Source of the DNA: Cohnella herbarum | GTDB lineage: Bacteria; Bacillota; Bacilli; Paenibacillales; Paenibacillaceae | Direction: 5' to 3' | Assembly: GCF_012849095.1 (NCBI RefSeq) | Contig: NZ_CP051680.1 | Location: 4,180,501-4,244,500 of the forward strand | DNA length: 64,000 nt | Shown here: positions 1-9,423 of the stretch, in pieces | Layout: every line of letters begins with the position of its first letter | How positions within the stretch are numbered: the stretch's first letter is position 1 | The notes under the pieces: generated by a model | What the model saw: the letters and a program-made list of their open reading frames with translations, nothing else | What the model was told of the DNA's origin: nothing | Database searches by the model: none | Program-made: the position numbers and the translations under genes

Positions 1-140
1 GGTTTCACGGAGGCAACGGCGGGGATCGGAGCCGGCGAGACGGCTGGATTAGGCGTTGAGCCGGAATTCGCATTCATCGTCGCATCCATACCGCAACCGG
101 TCAATAGCATAACAAACAGAACGAATGAGATTTTTTTCAT
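1..140 (-). CDS. lipoprotein, N-terminal fragment (runs off the left edge)
   Basis: The first 46 codons are visible, read leftwards from an ATG at 140 that follows a good GGAGG ribosome site. They encode a short basic start, a hydrophobic stretch and the lipobox L-T-G-C with the lipidated cysteine at residue 16. A low-complexity linker rich in Ala, Pro, Ser and Asn follows. This is a classic Gram-positive lipoprotein signal, so the mature protein should be anchored on the outer face of the membrane. The functional domain lies outside the window and cannot be identified. It is separated from the next gene by about 105 bases. Confidence 0.75.
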   Translation of the reverse strand, partial: MKKISFVLFVMLLTGCGMDATMNANSGSTPNPAVSPAPIPAVASVK

Positions 141-245
141 GTATCCTCCGCCCGTAGGCATTAATGTCGATTTCCCTCTTAAACGGAAAATGACGCGAAA
201 AGGTTTCACTTCTCGGACGGAAAGGTGAGCGGTTTACTCATATAA

Positions 246-1040
246 TTACCTAATAAGCCGAATCATCTGAACGACGGGACGGCCATCTCCGCGCAGCTTG
301 ATTTCCCGATTTCGCATTTGCGACGAACCGTCTCCATCAAGGAAGATGCCGTCCACCAACCGTCCTTCTCCTATTCGCTCGAGAATCGCCGCGCGGAAAT
401 CGGCCAACGTGGCTTTCGTCGCGCTGACGATCAAATACAAGCTCCCTTCTTCATCGTAAACGGCAGCCGAACGAAGACAGAGTTGGTCGGGAAGCGGCGC
501 GCTCTCCACCATGGACTGCTCGACCCAACTCTCGTTCTTGCCCAAGCCCATGCTAATGCCGCCCTGAGCCCAGAATTGCGAACGATCCGTGACCGTCAGC
601 TCGGAGGATCGACGGACGACCTGCACGCTCAACCTATCCGAAGCGCCATCCCATACAAGCGTACCTCTCGCATACTTGGCATTTTCCGCCCCGGTCCCGT
701 ATCCCTTCTCTTCGTTAACGGGAACATCGTTCACGACGGCGATGCTGAGCAAAGCTTCTTGGTAGAAAAATCCCCCGTTAATCCCGTAATAAGACGCAGC
801 CGTAACGTTATTATGGATGGGAACCAACGAAACATTGGAGGGTCTCGTCCTCAGGTAATGCAATTCCATGCCGTTCGATGCCAATTCCTTGCCGTATACG
901 TAATCTCGCGGCATATTCAACTCTTCGTACGCAGCTTCGTCAGACGCCAATACCTTAAGCATGATCGCGAGAATTAACCCCAGGGCAACCAAAACGAATA
1001 AACCGAGCAACCCGAGCTTAACCTTAGTCATTTTCGCCAT
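246..1040 (-). CDS. membrane-anchored phosphodiester glycosidase-domain protein (NAGPA/DUF2233-like)
   Basis: A 264-residue protein with one N-terminal membrane segment (about residues 8-31) and an exported domain. The signature G-I-N-G-G-F-F is at residues 86-92 and L-D-G-D-G-S-S near residues 234-242, the two hallmark motifs of the phosphodiester glycosidase (NAGPA, DUF2233) family. Family members cleave or bind sugar phosphodiesters; in Bacillaceae several are linked to envelope polymers, but the substrate here is unknown. It is monocistronic, with 79 bases separating it from the sugar-transport operon upstream. A TATAAT-like sequence (minus strand, near 1087-1092) could be its -10 box. 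The family call is fairly secure, the substrate is not. Confidence 0.8.
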   Translation of the reverse strand: MAKMTKVKLGLLGLFVLVALGLILAIMLKVLASDEAAYEELNMPRDYVYGKELASNGMELHYLRTRPSNVSLVPIHNNVTAASYYGINGGFFYQEALLSIAVVNDVPVNEEKGYGTGAENAKYARGTLVWDGASDRLSVQVVRRSSELTVTDRSQFWAQGGISMGLGKNESWVEQSMVESAPLPDQLCLRSAAVYDEEGSLYLIVSATKATLADFRAAILERIGEGRLVDGIFLDGDGSSQMRNREIKLRGDGRPVVQMIRLIR

Positions 1041-1119
1041 TCCATCGATACCTCGTAATCCGTCTATTAAACCTCATTTCCGCTATTATATAATGAATCC
1101 GCTAAAACCGACACGCCCT

Positions 1120-1971
1120 TCATCCCTTAACGGCACCGGCGGTCAGACTGTTCGTGATCCGATCCGTGAAGAGCATATATAGCACGACCAAAGGCAACGC
1201 GATCAACGTCATGACCGCGAATTGCGCACCGTAATTGGAGGCGTACTGGCCCGTGAACTGAATTAACGAGAACGGAAGCGTCTTATAATTGTCCGAGCTG
1301 ATATACGTAATCGCCATAATGAATTCGTTCCACGTATTCAAGAAGGCAAGGACGCCGACGGACGCGATCACCGGCTTCGAAATCGGCATAATGATCCGAA
1401 ACACGACCCCGATCAAGCTTAATCCGTCGATGACGGCCGCTTCCTCGATCGCTCTAGGCGTCGTCTGCAAGAAGCCGATGAAGATGAATACGCTAAGAGG
1501 GATCAAGAAAGCGATATTCGGCAAGATGAGCGAGAAATAGTTATCTATCAAATGAATCTTGTTAAAGATGAAGAAGTTAGGCAGCAACGTGGAGTAGATC
1601 GGGACAATCAAGCATACCATGACAAGCCCCGATAGATAGACGTTCCACTTCCAATCCATCCGCGCGATTACGTAGCTTAGCATAAGCGAAACGATAACGG
1701 TGACGGTTATGACGACTACGGCAACGATGACGCTGTTGAGCAAATACGCATGCACGTGACCAAGCGTAAACGCATTCTTGTAATTGACCCATTGGAACGG
1801 ATCCGGCCATTTCAACACGTTGCTGCCGAAGAAGTCGCCGCTCTTCAGAAGAGAGAAGTTTACCATCCATACGAGAGGGAAAATAGACAAGAACGCGACG
1901 ATCGCGAGCCCGAGAAAGAGAAGGACTCTGGAGGAGCGCGCGCCGAATCTCGTTGAAGTTGATGCTCCCAT
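1120..1971 (-). CDS. carbohydrate ABC transporter permease, MalG/UgpE type
   Basis: A 283-residue inner-membrane permease with about six hydrophobic segments. The cytoplasmic EAA loop is seen as E-E-A-A-V-I-D-G followed by I-M-P-I-S-K-P, the site that contacts the ATPase subunit. The C terminus ends T-A-G-A-V-K-G, typical of the MalG-like subunit of CUT1 importers. Its start codon overlaps the stop of the upstream MalF-like gene by one base (TAATG), so the two are translationally coupled. It is the last gene of ABC system 1, and no ATPase gene is present, suggesting a shared MsmX-like ATPase. The substrate is unknown but probably an oligosaccharide. Confidence 0.93.
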   Translation of the reverse strand: MGASTSTRFGARSSRVLLFLGLAIVAFLSIFPLVWMVNFSLLKSGDFFGSNVLKWPDPFQWVNYKNAFTLGHVHAYLLNSVIVAVVVITVTVIVSLMLSYVIARMDWKWNVYLSGLVMVCLIVPIYSTLLPNFFIFNKIHLIDNYFSLILPNIAFLIPLSVFIFIGFLQTTPRAIEEAAVIDGLSLIGVVFRIIMPISKPVIASVGVLAFLNTWNEFIMAITYISSDNYKTLPFSLIQFTGQYASNYGAQFAVMTLIALPLVVLYMLFTDRITNSLTAGAVKG

Positions 1972-2852
1972 TAGAATTCACCTACGTCTTTCTTAAGCAA
2001 GCGGTTCATAATCAACGTCATGACAAGGCAGAAAACAATGAATAAAACGGAAATCGCGTTCCCGTAACCGAACAGTCCGTCGCGGAAAGCCTTCGAATAC
2101 AAATAGGTTCCGAGGAACTGCGTACTGTTGGCGGGACCTCCGCCGGTCATCAAGAATACCGTCTCCATCTGCTTGAACCCGGAGACGACCGCCAGCACGA
2201 GATTGATGCGGATGATCGGCGACAACAACGGCAGCACGATGCTTTTGTTATAGCGCCATTTGGTCGCCCCGTCGACGATTGCCGCCTCCTTAAGCTCGGA
2301 CGGAACCCCTTTGATCCCCGCATAGTAAAGCAAGTAAGCATACCCGAAGCCTTGCCACATGGCGACGAAAATGATCGAATAGATCGCGATATCGGGGTTG
2401 CCCAGCCAATCCTGTTTCCACGAGGATAGCCCTACCGCCGTTAACATTCTGTTTACCAATCCGAATTGGACGTTCAGCAAGCTAACCCACATTTGCGAAG
2501 TCACGAAGGTCGAAATAATCGCCGGAATGAAAATGATAACCCGTAGCGGACGTTCCCATTTTCCCGCGTAGGTCGTTAACATAGCCATAAGGACGGCAAA
2601 AGGATGCTGCAGGACGACTAAAGCCAATCCGAGAAAGATCGAATTGCGGAGCGCTCTCCAAAAAATCGGGTCGTGAAGAAAGATGTCCTTATAGTTGCTT
2701 AGGTTAAAGGTTTGATAATCGACCCCGTCGAAATTCGTGAAGCTCAAGTATAGGGCGACGGCCGTCGGCAATAAAACGAATCCGAGAATGAACACGAGAC
2801 CGGGAGCGATCAACAGCGCGATATTCCGTTTGTCCATCCATAGTTTGTTCAT
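1971..2852 (-). CDS. carbohydrate ABC transporter permease, MalF/UgpA type
   Basis: A 293-residue permease with six predicted membrane spans and the EAA loop E-A-A-I-V-D-G-A near residues 190-200, followed by V-L-P-L-L-S-P. Length and motif fit the MalF/UgpA/LplB side of CUT1 sugar importers. It starts two bases after the stop of the substrate-binding lipoprotein and overlaps the next permease by one base, so the three genes form one transcription unit. It should form the heterodimeric channel with the 1120-1971 product. Nothing in the sequence identifies the transported sugar. Confidence 0.93.
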   Translation of the reverse strand: MNKLWMDKRNIALLIAPGLVFILGFVLLPTAVALYLSFTNFDGVDYQTFNLSNYKDIFLHDPIFWRALRNSIFLGLALVVLQHPFAVLMAMLTTYAGKWERPLRVIIFIPAIISTFVTSQMWVSLLNVQFGLVNRMLTAVGLSSWKQDWLGNPDIAIYSIIFVAMWQGFGYAYLLYYAGIKGVPSELKEAAIVDGATKWRYNKSIVLPLLSPIIRINLVLAVVSGFKQMETVFLMTGGGPANSTQFLGTYLYSKAFRDGLFGYGNAISVLFIVFCLVMTLIMNRLLKKDVGEF

Positions 2853-2854
2853 GA

Positions 2855-4228
2855 TTACGGATTCATTTCCTTAAACGATTTGTCGGCAATGCCGTCGATC
2901 TTCTTAGCGAAGTCCTCCGGCGTCGACTTGGATGCCATCATCTCCGTAATCGCGTCCAGATAGCTTTTCGCCGTTGAAGTAGAGAATAAATCTTGAGAAT
3001 TCGCGCCGCTGAATACGGTCGCGTTGCCGAGAATGCCCGTTAAATCGTTCTGAACCCGCGTTTCCTTGCCCGTCTTGAACTCGTCGTAGTTCTGCGCGGG
3101 GAACGTAATGCCGTTCTCCCACACGGTTTTGGCCCAGTTTTGCTTCTGAAACATCCAAATCGCGAACTTCTTGGCATCCTCGGAAGATTCGGACTTGGCC
3201 GATACGCTGTAACCGCCGCCGAACCAAGCGAGCAAGTCCGTCGTTCGGCCTTTGCCGTCATCCGAAGCAGGCCATGGAATAGCGATCAGATTATCGCGCA
3301 CTTCTTCCGGGAAATTGACGTCCGTCGATATGCCCATCTCCCACTGGCCCATTAAATACATTGCGGCTTTGCCTTGCCCAAACAGGTTTCTGGCGCCGCC
3401 GTAATCGAGATTGAGAAAGCCTTCCCCAAACATGCCCTCCGTGACCATCCGTTGAATCTTCTTCGCGGAAGCGATCACGTCCGGATGATCGAAGGAGCCC
3501 GTTCGATCCATGGCTTTGTGGTAGAGCTCGAATCCGCCGGATTGGCGCGCGACTACCGCGTCGAACAAGAGCGCTAAAGGCCAAGAATCCCTGCCGTCTA
3601 GGGCGATCGGAACGATATCCTTGCTCTTGAGGGCATCCGCGATTTTGAACAGATCGGCTTCCGTTGTCGGCGGTTCCAAGCCGTTGTCGGCAAGCAGCTT
3701 CTTATTTGCGTATAGAACGAGAAAATCCGTGTTCTTCGGTATGCCGTAAATTTTACCGTCCATCGTAAACGAATCGAAAGCGGCGTCAATGAACCCTTGG
3801 CCCGCGAAATCTTCCTTCGCGAAAGTAACTAACGAGTTATTTTTAACCAAAGGGTATAGATATCGCTTCTGTCCCCACATCATCGTTACGTCGGGTAGTT
3901 TATCGGATGTATTGTAGATCTTGAGCTTATCTTGGAACTGCGGATCCGGGGACAACGTTTCGACCGTAATCTTCACGTTCGGATTTTCGCTCATGTACCG
4001 ATCGATCAATTTCTGCTCCGCCAAACCTTGCCCGCCCGTGCGATCCGGGTTGTTGCTGAAAAACTTGAATTCGACGTTTTTATTGCCGCCCTCTGCGGTA
4101 CTGGCCGATTTCGATTCGGAAGCATTGCCGGAAGACGGATTCGAACCCGAATCGTTCGAATTTCCGCAAGCGGATACGAATAGAGCGCATACGAGAATAT
4201 AAGACAACGTGCTCAATCGCTTTTTCAA
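2855..4228 (-). CDS. extracellular sugar-binding lipoprotein of ABC system 1
   Basis: A family 1 extracellular solute-binding protein of about 457 residues. I place the start at the TTG at 4228 because GGAGGGG lies six bases upstream; the in-frame GTG at 4243 has no such site. The N terminus is a lipoprotein signal ending V-S-A-C, followed by a Ser/Gly/Asn-rich linker and a periplasmic-binding fold (for example the segment around T-M-M-W-G-Q). It captures a sugar outside the cell and hands it to the two permeases encoded immediately downstream. The gene follows a YesM/YesN sensor pair, the usual arrangement for inducible oligosaccharide uptake. The ligand is not predictable. Confidence 0.9.
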   Translation of the reverse strand: MKKRLSTLSYILVCALFVSACGNSNDSGSNPSSGNASESKSASTAEGGNKNVEFKFFSNNPDRTGGQGLAEQKLIDRYMSENPNVKITVETLSPDPQFQDKLKIYNTSDKLPDVTMMWGQKRYLYPLVKNNSLVTFAKEDFAGQGFIDAAFDSFTMDGKIYGIPKNTDFLVLYANKKLLADNGLEPPTTEADLFKIADALKSKDIVPIALDGRDSWPLALLFDAVVARQSGGFELYHKAMDRTGSFDHPDVIASAKKIQRMVTEGMFGEGFLNLDYGGARNLFGQGKAAMYLMGQWEMGISTDVNFPEEVRDNLIAIPWPASDDGKGRTTDLLAWFGGGYSVSAKSESSEDAKKFAIWMFQKQNWAKTVWENGITFPAQNYDEFKTGKETRVQNDLTGILGNATVFSGANSQDLFSTSTAKSYLDAITEMMASKSTPEDFAKKIDGIADKSFKEMNP

Positions 4229-4330
4229 AACAAACCCCTCCACCTATTGCGAATTCGGATAACTTCCTTAAGTATAAATTAGGTTTTCGCGGGGAATAAC
4301 CCGACATTCTTCCGTGTTCCTGTACGTTTA

Positions 4331-5965
4331 TTAGAACCCGATCTGTTTTTTGTACTGGGAAGGCAGCATTCCGGTCCATTTTTTGAAAAAGCGCACGAAA
4401 TGAGCCTCGTCATAATACCCGACCTGTCGAGCTACCGCGTAAACCTTCTCGTTGCCTTTCCTTAGCAGTTGCTTCGCTTTCTCTATCCGATATTGATGGA
4501 GGTAATCGAGGAAATTGATACCCATCTCCTGCCGGAACAGTGTAGAAAGATGGGACGGAGACATGAATACTTCTTCCGAGATCGATTTCAGCGTCAAGTT
4601 CGTGGCGTATTTATCGTTAATCAAGCCGATCACGAACTGGATCGTCTTATGAACCGGCTTCTTCGCGTTCTTGATCTCGACGAATTTCTGGATGACGAGG
4701 GTCATCATCGTCGACAGCTCCTCGAACGTCTCTATTTTCTGGATTTGCCCCGCATAGGATTCAAACTGCCGCGCCGCTTCTTTGCTAACCTCGTCGGAGC
4801 TTGCCCCAAGCTCCTTCATCAAGCCGTCGATCAAGGAATAGGTGTGCAAGTGAATTCTAGCGATCGATAAGCCTTGCGACCGAAAGCTGTCCAACCACCC
4901 CTCTACCCCGGATACGAATTCCGCATAGTTGCTATCGGCAATATGTTCGCGGATTTGCTTCTCGAGCTCGGCCAGATCCGAGCGGAACTTGAGGGATTCT
5001 TCCGCGTTCGACGTTTCTCCGGAATGCTCCGATGCGACGAACAATCCGCTCCCTCCATGGAAAAATCTTCTCGTTAGCGCTTCGAGCGCATCCATGTACG
5101 AACGGTGCAAATGCGATAAATCCGCGACGGATCCGATCCCGATGCTAACGCTAACCTTGAGGAAGGAAGCCAGATTAGCCTGCAACCGTTCCAGCCGTCT
5201 CCGAATATCGGACTCGACCGAACCTTCCGTCACGTTGGCGAACAGGACGAATTGATCTTCCAGCGTTAACAGCTCGTGCCTACCCGAGAACAGTTCCCCT
5301 ATGCTTTCCTCCATAATGTTCGCCGCTGCATAACGAATCAAACCGAGATCCCGCTCCTCGTATTCCAGAGCGTTCAAATCCTTGGAATCGAACCGGAACA
5401 CGATAGCGAGAATCGGTCCTTCCGTCAACCGGATGCCGTACTCCTTCACCTCGGTTGTCCGATCTTCCTTGCCGCGCGGGGCGCCCCTCATCCACTTCAA
5501 CAGCTTGTCTTCCGTTATCGTTCTCGCGTTGGCCATCCATTTTCTCTCCAACCGATCCACCTGGATGGCCCGGCTCCGCGTACGAATCAGTTCGTCTTTC
5601 ACCTTCAGAATCACATCTCGCACCTGCTTAGGATTACATGGCTTAAGAATATAATCGAACGCGCCTAATTTGAGCGCCTTCTGGGCGTAATCAAATTCGC
5701 TATAACCGGTCAGCAGCACCGGGATGAGATCGATTCCGCGCTTCCGCGTTTCCTCGATCAACTCCAGTCCGTTCATATACGGCATGCGAATATCCGTGAG
5801 CAGGATATCCGGCTCCTCGCCGTCCTCCATCATCTCCAACGCCTTGCGCCCGTTCGATGCGGTACCGATGACGCGAATGCCTTCGGCCTCCCAGTCGATC
5901 ATCGCCATAATGCCTTCGCGAAAAGAAGGCTCGTCCTCTACGATTAACAGTTTAAACACGACCAT
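4331..5965 (-). CDS. YesN-type response regulator (receiver + AraC DNA-binding domain)
   Basis: A 544-residue regulator. Residues 5-125 are a receiver domain with acidic pocket E10/D11, phospho-acceptor D58 in L-L-T-D-I-R-M-P and a conserved Lys near 108. The centre (about 150-430) is the poorly conserved YesN linker, and the last 100 residues are an AraC double helix-turn-helix with the signature V-A-R-Q-V-G-Y-Y-D-E-A-H-F. An alternative GTG start two codons downstream (5959) sits at a better distance from the AGGAG site, so true length may be 542. It overlaps the end of the kinase gene, showing coupling. Phosphorylated by that kinase, it probably activates the transporter genes starting at 4228. 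Confidence 0.93.
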   Translation of the reverse strand: MVVFKLLIVEDEPSFREGIMAMIDWEAEGIRVIGTASNGRKALEMMEDGEEPDILLTDIRMPYMNGLELIEETRKRGIDLIPVLLTGYSEFDYAQKALKLGAFDYILKPCNPKQVRDVILKVKDELIRTRSRAIQVDRLERKWMANARTITEDKLLKWMRGAPRGKEDRTTEVKEYGIRLTEGPILAIVFRFDSKDLNALEYEERDLGLIRYAAANIMEESIGELFSGRHELLTLEDQFVLFANVTEGSVESDIRRRLERLQANLASFLKVSVSIGIGSVADLSHLHRSYMDALEALTRRFFHGGSGLFVASEHSGETSNAEESLKFRSDLAELEKQIREHIADSNYAEFVSGVEGWLDSFRSQGLSIARIHLHTYSLIDGLMKELGASSDEVSKEAARQFESYAGQIQKIETFEELSTMMTLVIQKFVEIKNAKKPVHKTIQFVIGLINDKYATNLTLKSISEEVFMSPSHLSTLFRQEMGINFLDYLHQYRIEKAKQLLRKGNEKVYAVARQVGYYDEAHFVRFFKKWTGMLPSQYKKQIGF

Positions 5966-7760
5966 CGCTCCTCATATCCTCCGACTCCAAGTGACGGAAC
6001 GGGATGACCATCTTGACCGTCGTTCCGATATTCCGCTTGCTGTCGATCTCGATCCCGGCTCCGTCTCCGAAATGGTTAACCAGCCTGTCCCGCAGATTAA
6101 GAAGGGCGAAACCTCCCGTATCTTCGTAGTGTGCCGCGCGCTTCTCCGATCGGATGGCCGAACGAAGCTTATCCAACCTATCCGGCGCGATTCCCATGCC
6201 ATTGTCGGTCACCTCGATATGCAAATCGCCCGACGATTCGCGTACCGATACGTGGACGAATCCTTGCTCGTCGATCTGCTCGATGCCGTGGACGACCGCG
6301 TTTTCCACAAGCGGCTGCAGGATCAGCTTAGGAACGAGGACGTCGGACAGTCGTTGTGCTACTTCGATAGAGTAGGTCAGCTTGTCCGCGAATCGGATTT
6401 TGCTTAAATACAAGTAGCTTTCCACGATATTCAATTCTTTGCTCAAACTGATAATGTCCGCGCCTTGGCTCAAGTTGTAACGGAAGAAATCGGATAGCTT
6501 CTGGATCATGTCCGCCGTCTTCTCCGCGCCTTCCCGGTAAGACATCCAGGCGATCGAATTGAGCGTGTTATACAGAAAATGAGGGTTGATCTGCGATTGC
6601 AACAACCTTAGCTCCGATTCCTTCTTGGAAATCTCGGATTGGTACACGTCCTGGATCAGCTCTCTGATTCTCGTTACCATGATGTTGTATCCATTGCCTA
6701 ATTGGCCGATCTCGTCCCGCAGCGTAACGTCTACCTGCTGGCTGAAGTCGCCCGCTTGCACTTCGCGCATCGACTTCAATATTTTTTTGAGCGGCTGCAA
6801 AAACAGTCTGGAGATCGTCCAACTGAGCGGCGCGTTCATGAGCAGGATGAGCAGCATGAGCCCGATCGTGAGCCAGCGGATCGCATTCAGTTGCATGAGT
6901 TGTTCCGTCCGCGGTTGGATTACGAGCACGTGCCACCCGGTAACTTCCGAAGAGGAGTGGGAGATAAGCCACTCGCCGTCATGGTTACTCCAATCGACTT
7001 GCTCGATAGGGACATGGTCATAATAAGGCAATTGTTCGAACGAGCTCCCGCTCCATTTTCCATCCGAGTCCGACAAAATCGTTCCATCGCCGTTCACGAT
7101 CACGATTTCGACGTTTTCCTTGGCGCGGCCGTAGGACTGGCGGAAATCTTCCTCGGTCATTCCGATGACGAGCAAGCCTTCTTTCACGAGATTCTCGGGA
7201 TTGACGAGAACTTTGCTGTAGAACACCTTCCGCCTTTGATCGCCGATGAACAACTTCAGCGGTCCTTCCTCGACCCCCCAAGCGCCACTCACGACGTCGT
7301 TCACCGTATTTTCGTAGATCCGGCTTTTCTTATATTCTTCAAAACTGATGATCTCGTTGTTATTCAAGCTATTGAACTTGATCGTCTGATGCCCGTCGGA
7401 GAAAATCAGCAGCGATTGGAAAAATTGACGCGTACTCAGCAGCCGATTAATCATCGAGTTCACGATAATGGCCGAGTTAAAGGTAGGTTCCGGCGACAAC
7501 AAATCATGCAATTCGGACGACAAAGACAAGTAGTTGTAGATATCGTGGATATCTTTCGCCAAGTAATCCAAATGGGAGATCGTCTGGGAGGAGATGTTTT
7601 CCTGCGCTTGAGAGACCTTCTCCAACACTTGGTTAGAAGCGGTCGTATAGGAGAAAAACCCGATGCTTCCGGAAGCGACGAGGAGCAACGGGAGGAACCA
7701 CAGTTGAAACTTCGAGCGAATCGACAGCCCCAGATACCAATATTTCAAGTTTGCCGGCAT
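5952..7760 (-). CDS. YesM-type sensor histidine kinase
   Basis: A 602-residue membrane kinase. Membrane segment one is at about residues 18-38, an extracytoplasmic sensor domain at 40-290, membrane segment two at 295-315 and a HAMP linker at 316-370. The His_kinase domain carries the phospho-accepting histidine H394 in Q-I-N-P-H-F-L-Y-N-T-L-N. The C-terminal ATPase domain has the N box (P-L-V-E-N-A-V-V-H-G) and the G box D-N-G-M-G-I. It is the first gene of the five-gene unit with YesN and ABC system 1. Family members sense extracellular sugars directly or through the binding protein; which applies here cannot be seen. Confidence 0.93.
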   Translation of the reverse strand: MPANLKYWYLGLSIRSKFQLWFLPLLLVASGSIGFFSYTTASNQVLEKVSQAQENISSQTISHLDYLAKDIHDIYNYLSLSSELHDLLSPEPTFNSAIIVNSMINRLLSTRQFFQSLLIFSDGHQTIKFNSLNNNEIISFEEYKKSRIYENTVNDVVSGAWGVEEGPLKLFIGDQRRKVFYSKVLVNPENLVKEGLLVIGMTEEDFRQSYGRAKENVEIVIVNGDGTILSDSDGKWSGSSFEQLPYYDHVPIEQVDWSNHDGEWLISHSSSEVTGWHVLVIQPRTEQLMQLNAIRWLTIGLMLLILLMNAPLSWTISRLFLQPLKKILKSMREVQAGDFSQQVDVTLRDEIGQLGNGYNIMVTRIRELIQDVYQSEISKKESELRLLQSQINPHFLYNTLNSIAWMSYREGAEKTADMIQKLSDFFRYNLSQGADIISLSKELNIVESYLYLSKIRFADKLTYSIEVAQRLSDVLVPKLILQPLVENAVVHGIEQIDEQGFVHVSVRESSGDLHIEVTDNGMGIAPDRLDKLRSAIRSEKRAAHYEDTGGFALLNLRDRLVNHFGDGAGIEIDSKRNIGTTVKMVIPFRHLESEDMRSDGRV

Positions 7761-7814
7761 TTCGGTTCCTCCCGGATCGTAGACTATCCATCATTATAGC
7801 CTCTCCTAGGGCAC

Positions 7815-7869
7815 GGGAACAAAAACAAGAAGAGAGCCCACTCCGCGATTGCGGATAAGAGCTCTCTTC
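7815..7869 (-). terminator. intrinsic terminator of the glutamate synthase operon
   Basis: On the minus strand a perfect 9-bp stem (GAAGAGAGC at 7829-7837 against GCTCTCTTC at 7861-7869) encloses a smaller CCGC/GCGG hairpin. It is followed by a U-rich tract (CTTGTTTTTG). It lies 52 bases after the gltD stop codon. Confidence 0.85.
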
Positions 7870-7920
7870 GTTTGAATTATAAAGGGGCTGTAAGGTATTT
7901 CGCTTTACGAATGACTTACC

Positions 7921-9405
7921 TTACGGCAGCAAAGTGCCGCCCATTAAATACCTGTCGCACTCGCGAGCCGCTTCCCTGCCTTCGTTGATCGCCCATACGA
8001 CGAGGCTTTGACCGCGCCGCATGTCGCCGGCGGCGAATACGCCCTTCACGCTCGTCGCGTATTTACCGTAATCGGCTTTGGCATTAGAACGCTCATCCTT
8101 CTCCACGCCCAACTGATCGAGCACCGTATTCTCCGGCCCCAAGAATCCCATCGCCAACATGATTAGTTGCGCCGGCCACACTTGCTCGGTTCCGGGAACT
8201 TCCACCGGTCCGAATCGCCCGTTCGCGTCCACCTTCCACTCCATGCCGACGGTGTGCAGCTCCTTAAGGTTGCCCTCCTCGTCCCCGACGAAACGTTTCG
8301 TCGAGATCAGATATTGCCGCGGATCGCTTCCATAGAGAGCTTTCGCTTCTTCTTGGCCGTAATCCAGCTTGTAGACGCGAGGGAACTGCGGCCAAGGATT
8401 GTTGTCCGCGCGCGTTTCCGGCGGCTTCGCCATAATCTCGAACTGCGTCACGCTCTTGCAACCGTGACGCAAGGATGTCCCTACGCAGTCGGTTCCCGTA
8501 TCGCCTCCGCCGATAACGATGACGTCCTTCCCTTCGGCCGAAATGTACTTTCCGTCTTCATGCTCCGAATCGAGCAAGCTCTTCGTGTTCTTATGCAGAA
8601 ATTCCATCGCCAGATGGATGCCTTTTAACCCGCGGCCTTCGATCGGCAGATCGCGGCCTTTCGTCGCGCCGCCGCATAGTACGACGGCATCGAACTGCTC
8701 CGTCAATTGCGAGGCTGGAATATCCTTGCCGATCTCCGTTCCCGTTACGAACGTAATCCCTTCTTGCCTAAGCAGCTCTACCCGACGTTCGACCGTTTTC
8801 TTGTCCAGCTTCATGTTCGGGATTCCGTACATGAGCAGACCGCCGATCCGATCGGCGCGTTCATACACGGTAACCAGATGGCCTGCCTTGTTTAATTGCG
8901 CCGCGCAAGCGAGCCCGGAAGGACCCGAGCCGACGACCGCTACCTTCTTGCCGGTACGAACTTCGGGCGGCTCCGGTACGATCCAGCCTTCGGCGAAACC
9001 TTTGTCGACGATCGCTTTCTCGATGTTCTTGATCGTGACGGGAGTGTCGTTTAACCCGACCGTGCACGAGCCTTCGCATGGGGCCGGACAGACACGACCG
9101 GTGAACTCCGGAAAATTGTTCGTCTGGTGCAGCCGATCCAGCGCTTGACGCCATAAGCCGCGATAGACGAGATCGTTCCACTCCGGGATCAGGTTGTTAA
9201 CCGGGCACCCCGCCGCCATCCCGTTAATGATCTGTCCGGTATGGCAGAACGGAATACCGCAGTCCATACAGCGCGCACCCTGCTCCTTAAGCAGTTCTTC
9301 CGTTGCTTTGCTCTGAAACTCCCGCCAATGATGGATGCGGTCCAAGGGGTTAACTTCTGGAGGCAGTTCCCTTCTAAACTCCATGAATCCGGTAGATTTC
9401 CCCAT
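7921..9405 (-). CDS. gltD: glutamate synthase (NADPH) small subunit
   Basis: A 494-residue protein of the usual length for the GOGAT beta subunit. The N-terminal part has cysteine clusters for iron-sulfur ligation (C-M-D-C-G-I-P-F-C and C-P-A-P-C-E-G-S-C). An FAD-binding [12 protein letters not shown] lies near residue 157 and an NADPH-binding [11 protein letters not shown] near residue 295. It supplies electrons from NADPH to the large subunit for making glutamate from glutamine and 2-oxoglutarate. It starts 18 bases after the gltB stop, with its own ribosome site GGAGG, and is followed by a strong terminator, so gltB-gltD is a two-gene operon. Confidence 0.97.
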   Translation of the reverse strand: MGKSTGFMEFRRELPPEVNPLDRIHHWREFQSKATEELLKEQGARCMDCGIPFCHTGQIINGMAAGCPVNNLIPEWNDLVYRGLWRQALDRLHQTNNFPEFTGRVCPAPCEGSCTVGLNDTPVTIKNIEKAIVDKGFAEGWIVPEPPEVRTGKKVAVVGSGPSGLACAAQLNKAGHLVTVYERADRIGGLLMYGIPNMKLDKKTVERRVELLRQEGITFVTGTEIGKDIPASQLTEQFDAVVLCGGATKGRDLPIEGRGLKGIHLAMEFLHKNTKSLLDSEHEDGKYISAEGKDVIVIGGGDTGTDCVGTSLRHGCKSVTQFEIMAKPPETRADNNPWPQFPRVYKLDYGQEEAKALYGSDPRQYLISTKRFVGDEEGNLKELHTVGMEWKVDANGRFGPVEVPGTEQVWPAQLIMLAMGFLGPENTVLDQLGVEKDERSNAKADYGKYATSVKGVFAAGDMRRGQSLVVWAINEGREAARECDRYLMGGTLLP

Positions 9406-9423
9406 CGTTATTCCTCCATCGCC

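Noticed and set aside
318..977. 219-codon plus-strand open frame opposite the NAGPA-domain gene
   Set aside because: It lies antisense to a gene with recognised motifs, has no ribosome site and its translation is arginine-rich with no family features.
1577..1981. 134-codon minus-strand frame within the permease gene
   Set aside because: It is an out-of-frame shadow of the permease; its product is arginine- and serine-rich with no membrane segments.
6702..7799. 365-codon plus-strand open frame opposite the YesM kinase gene
   Set aside because: It is a long antisense frame caused by base composition; the kinase on the other strand has all expected motifs.
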